Below are positions 13,864 through 14,284 of a DNA stretch of 14,284 nucleotides, in pieces; position 1 is the first letter of the stretch, and every line of letters starts with the position of its first letter. The DNA lies in the NCBI GenBank assembly GCA_964230195.1, contig CAXRGH010000179.1:1-14284 (forward strand), read 5' to 3'. Under the pieces are notes generated by a model, which saw only the letters and a list, made by a program, of their open reading frames with translations, searched no databases and was not told where the DNA came from. Origin of the DNA: CAXRGH01 sp964230195 (lineage in GTDB: Bacteria; Pseudomonadota; Gammaproteobacteria; Enterobacterales; Alteromonadaceae). A program made the position numbers and the translations under genes.

Positions 13864-14284
13864 GTGGATAAATATTCCAGATTCGATGTCGTCGTTCGAT
13901 TTTTTTTAGTCAGTTTCAGTATTTTTCTGTTCTCTGTCTCATTTGCCACTAAAGCAAATAACACGTGTCCAGCCGATGTTTGGATAAACGAATTTCACTA
14001 TGATAACAACAGTACCGACGTGGATGAGGGTGTTGAAATTGCTGGCCTTGCCGGTACTGATCTGTCTACTTATCAAGTCCTCGCGTACAATGGAAACGGC
14101 GGTGGTGTAGACAAAACAACGAGTTTGTCGGGACTGATAGATGATGAAGGGGGGAGTGGATTCGGCGCACTGTTTTTTGCCATGAGTGATCTGCAAAACG
14201 GTGCTCCTGACGGATTGGCATTGGTGAACAATGGCGTGTTAATTCAGTTTTTATCCTACGAAGGCTCGTTTACCGGAACTGATG
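13864..14284 (+). CDS. Lamin-tail-domain secreted protein, ExeM-like nuclease/phosphoesterase type (3' end outside window)
   Basis: Open to the right edge (140 codons visible). Translated from GTG 13864, it gives a signal peptide (basic residues then FFLVSFSIFLFSVSFA, cleavage about 28-31). A lamin-tail (LTD)-type beta-sandwich follows: VWINEFHYDNNSTD (39-52), GVEIAGLAGTDLSTYQVLAYNG (56-77), LSGLIDDEGGSGFGALFFAM (89-108) and LQNGAPDGLALV (110-121), then IQFLSYEGSFTGTD. This N-terminal domain commonly heads large secreted endonuclease/exonuclease/phosphatase proteins such as ExeM and related alkaline-phosphatase-like proteins in marine bacteria; the catalytic part would lie beyond the window, so the enzymatic call is inference. 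GTG is chosen because GGAG sits at an 8-base spacing and no ATG gives the same frame without a stop. Confidence 0.82.
   Translation, partial: MDKYSRFDVVVRFFLVSFSIFLFSVSFATKANNTCPADVWINEFHYDNNSTDVDEGVEIAGLAGTDLSTYQVLAYNGNGGGVDKTTSLSGLIDDEGGSGFGALFFAMSDLQNGAPDGLALVNNGVLIQFLSYEGSFTGTD

Noticed and set aside
13686..14196. Two overlapping minus-strand ORFs (13686-13964 and 13939-14196)
   Set aside because: They are antisense to the spacer and to the lamin-tail-domain coding region, which has strong family sequence on the plus strand; their composition looks random.
1..14284. Mobile element, prophage, CRISPR or toxin-antitoxin island
   Set aside because: No transposase, integrase, repeat array, tRNA-flanked boundary or terminal inverted repeats were seen; the XRE pair lacks a recognisable toxin partner.

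Overview
The window reads as chromosomal DNA of a marine-type gammaproteobacterium (Vibrionales/Alteromonadales/Oceanospirillales-like). This is inferred from gene content: a CadC/ToxR-like membrane regulator with a TolB-type propeller, a lamin-tail-domain secreted nuclease-type protein, a large secreted beta-helix protein and a glycerol kinase. Base composition looks moderate, the genes are short to medium, and many carry Sec or lipoprotein signals. I see no rRNA, tRNA, CRISPR array, insertion sequence, integrase or phage gene. The species cannot be fixed from sequence alone.

Layout. (1) 1-1967, minus: most of a one-component membrane regulator, cut by the left edge. It diverges from (2) a two-gene plus operon, 2139-4230, encoding an exported alpha/beta-hydrolase esterase and an exported SxxK serine hydrolase, ended by a hairpin at 4247. 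The spacer between (1) and (2) carries phased GTCAG repeats that look like an operator, so the regulator probably controls the two hydrolases. (3) 4352-4669, plus: a NIPSNAP-like small protein. (4) 4795-5622, minus: an exported protein with about five short 'GKV..IG.V.I.Y' repeats, of unknown function. (5) 5825-6429, minus: a translationally coupled pair, a four-TM membrane protein followed by a small XRE repressor, with TTAACT-type palindromes upstream that are also found in front of (6) 6692-7852, plus, a secreted protein of unknown function. (7) 7960-9054, minus: an endonuclease/exonuclease/phosphatase-fold lipoprotein on an acidic linker. (8) 9285-11819, minus: a large secreted right-handed beta-helix protein with a C-terminal Fn3-like domain. 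It diverges from (9) 12027-13526, plus: a GlpK-type glycerol kinase without glpF/glpD neighbours and lacking the segments used for FBP and EIIA-Glc control in E. coli. (10) 13864 to the right edge, plus: the start of a lamin-tail-domain secreted protein of the ExeM-like nuclease type.

How the genes work together. The strongest theme is the cell envelope and the secreted proteome: at least seven products carry export signals, including three hydrolases/nucleases, a probable polysaccharide-active beta-helix protein and two exported unknowns. The clearest regulatory units are the membrane regulator with the esterase/serine-hydrolase operon, and the membrane-protein/XRE pair whose putative operators extend toward the neighbouring secreted gene. 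No spectacular new system stands out. The best leads are the two regulatory regions, the unusual glycerol kinase and the repeat protein.
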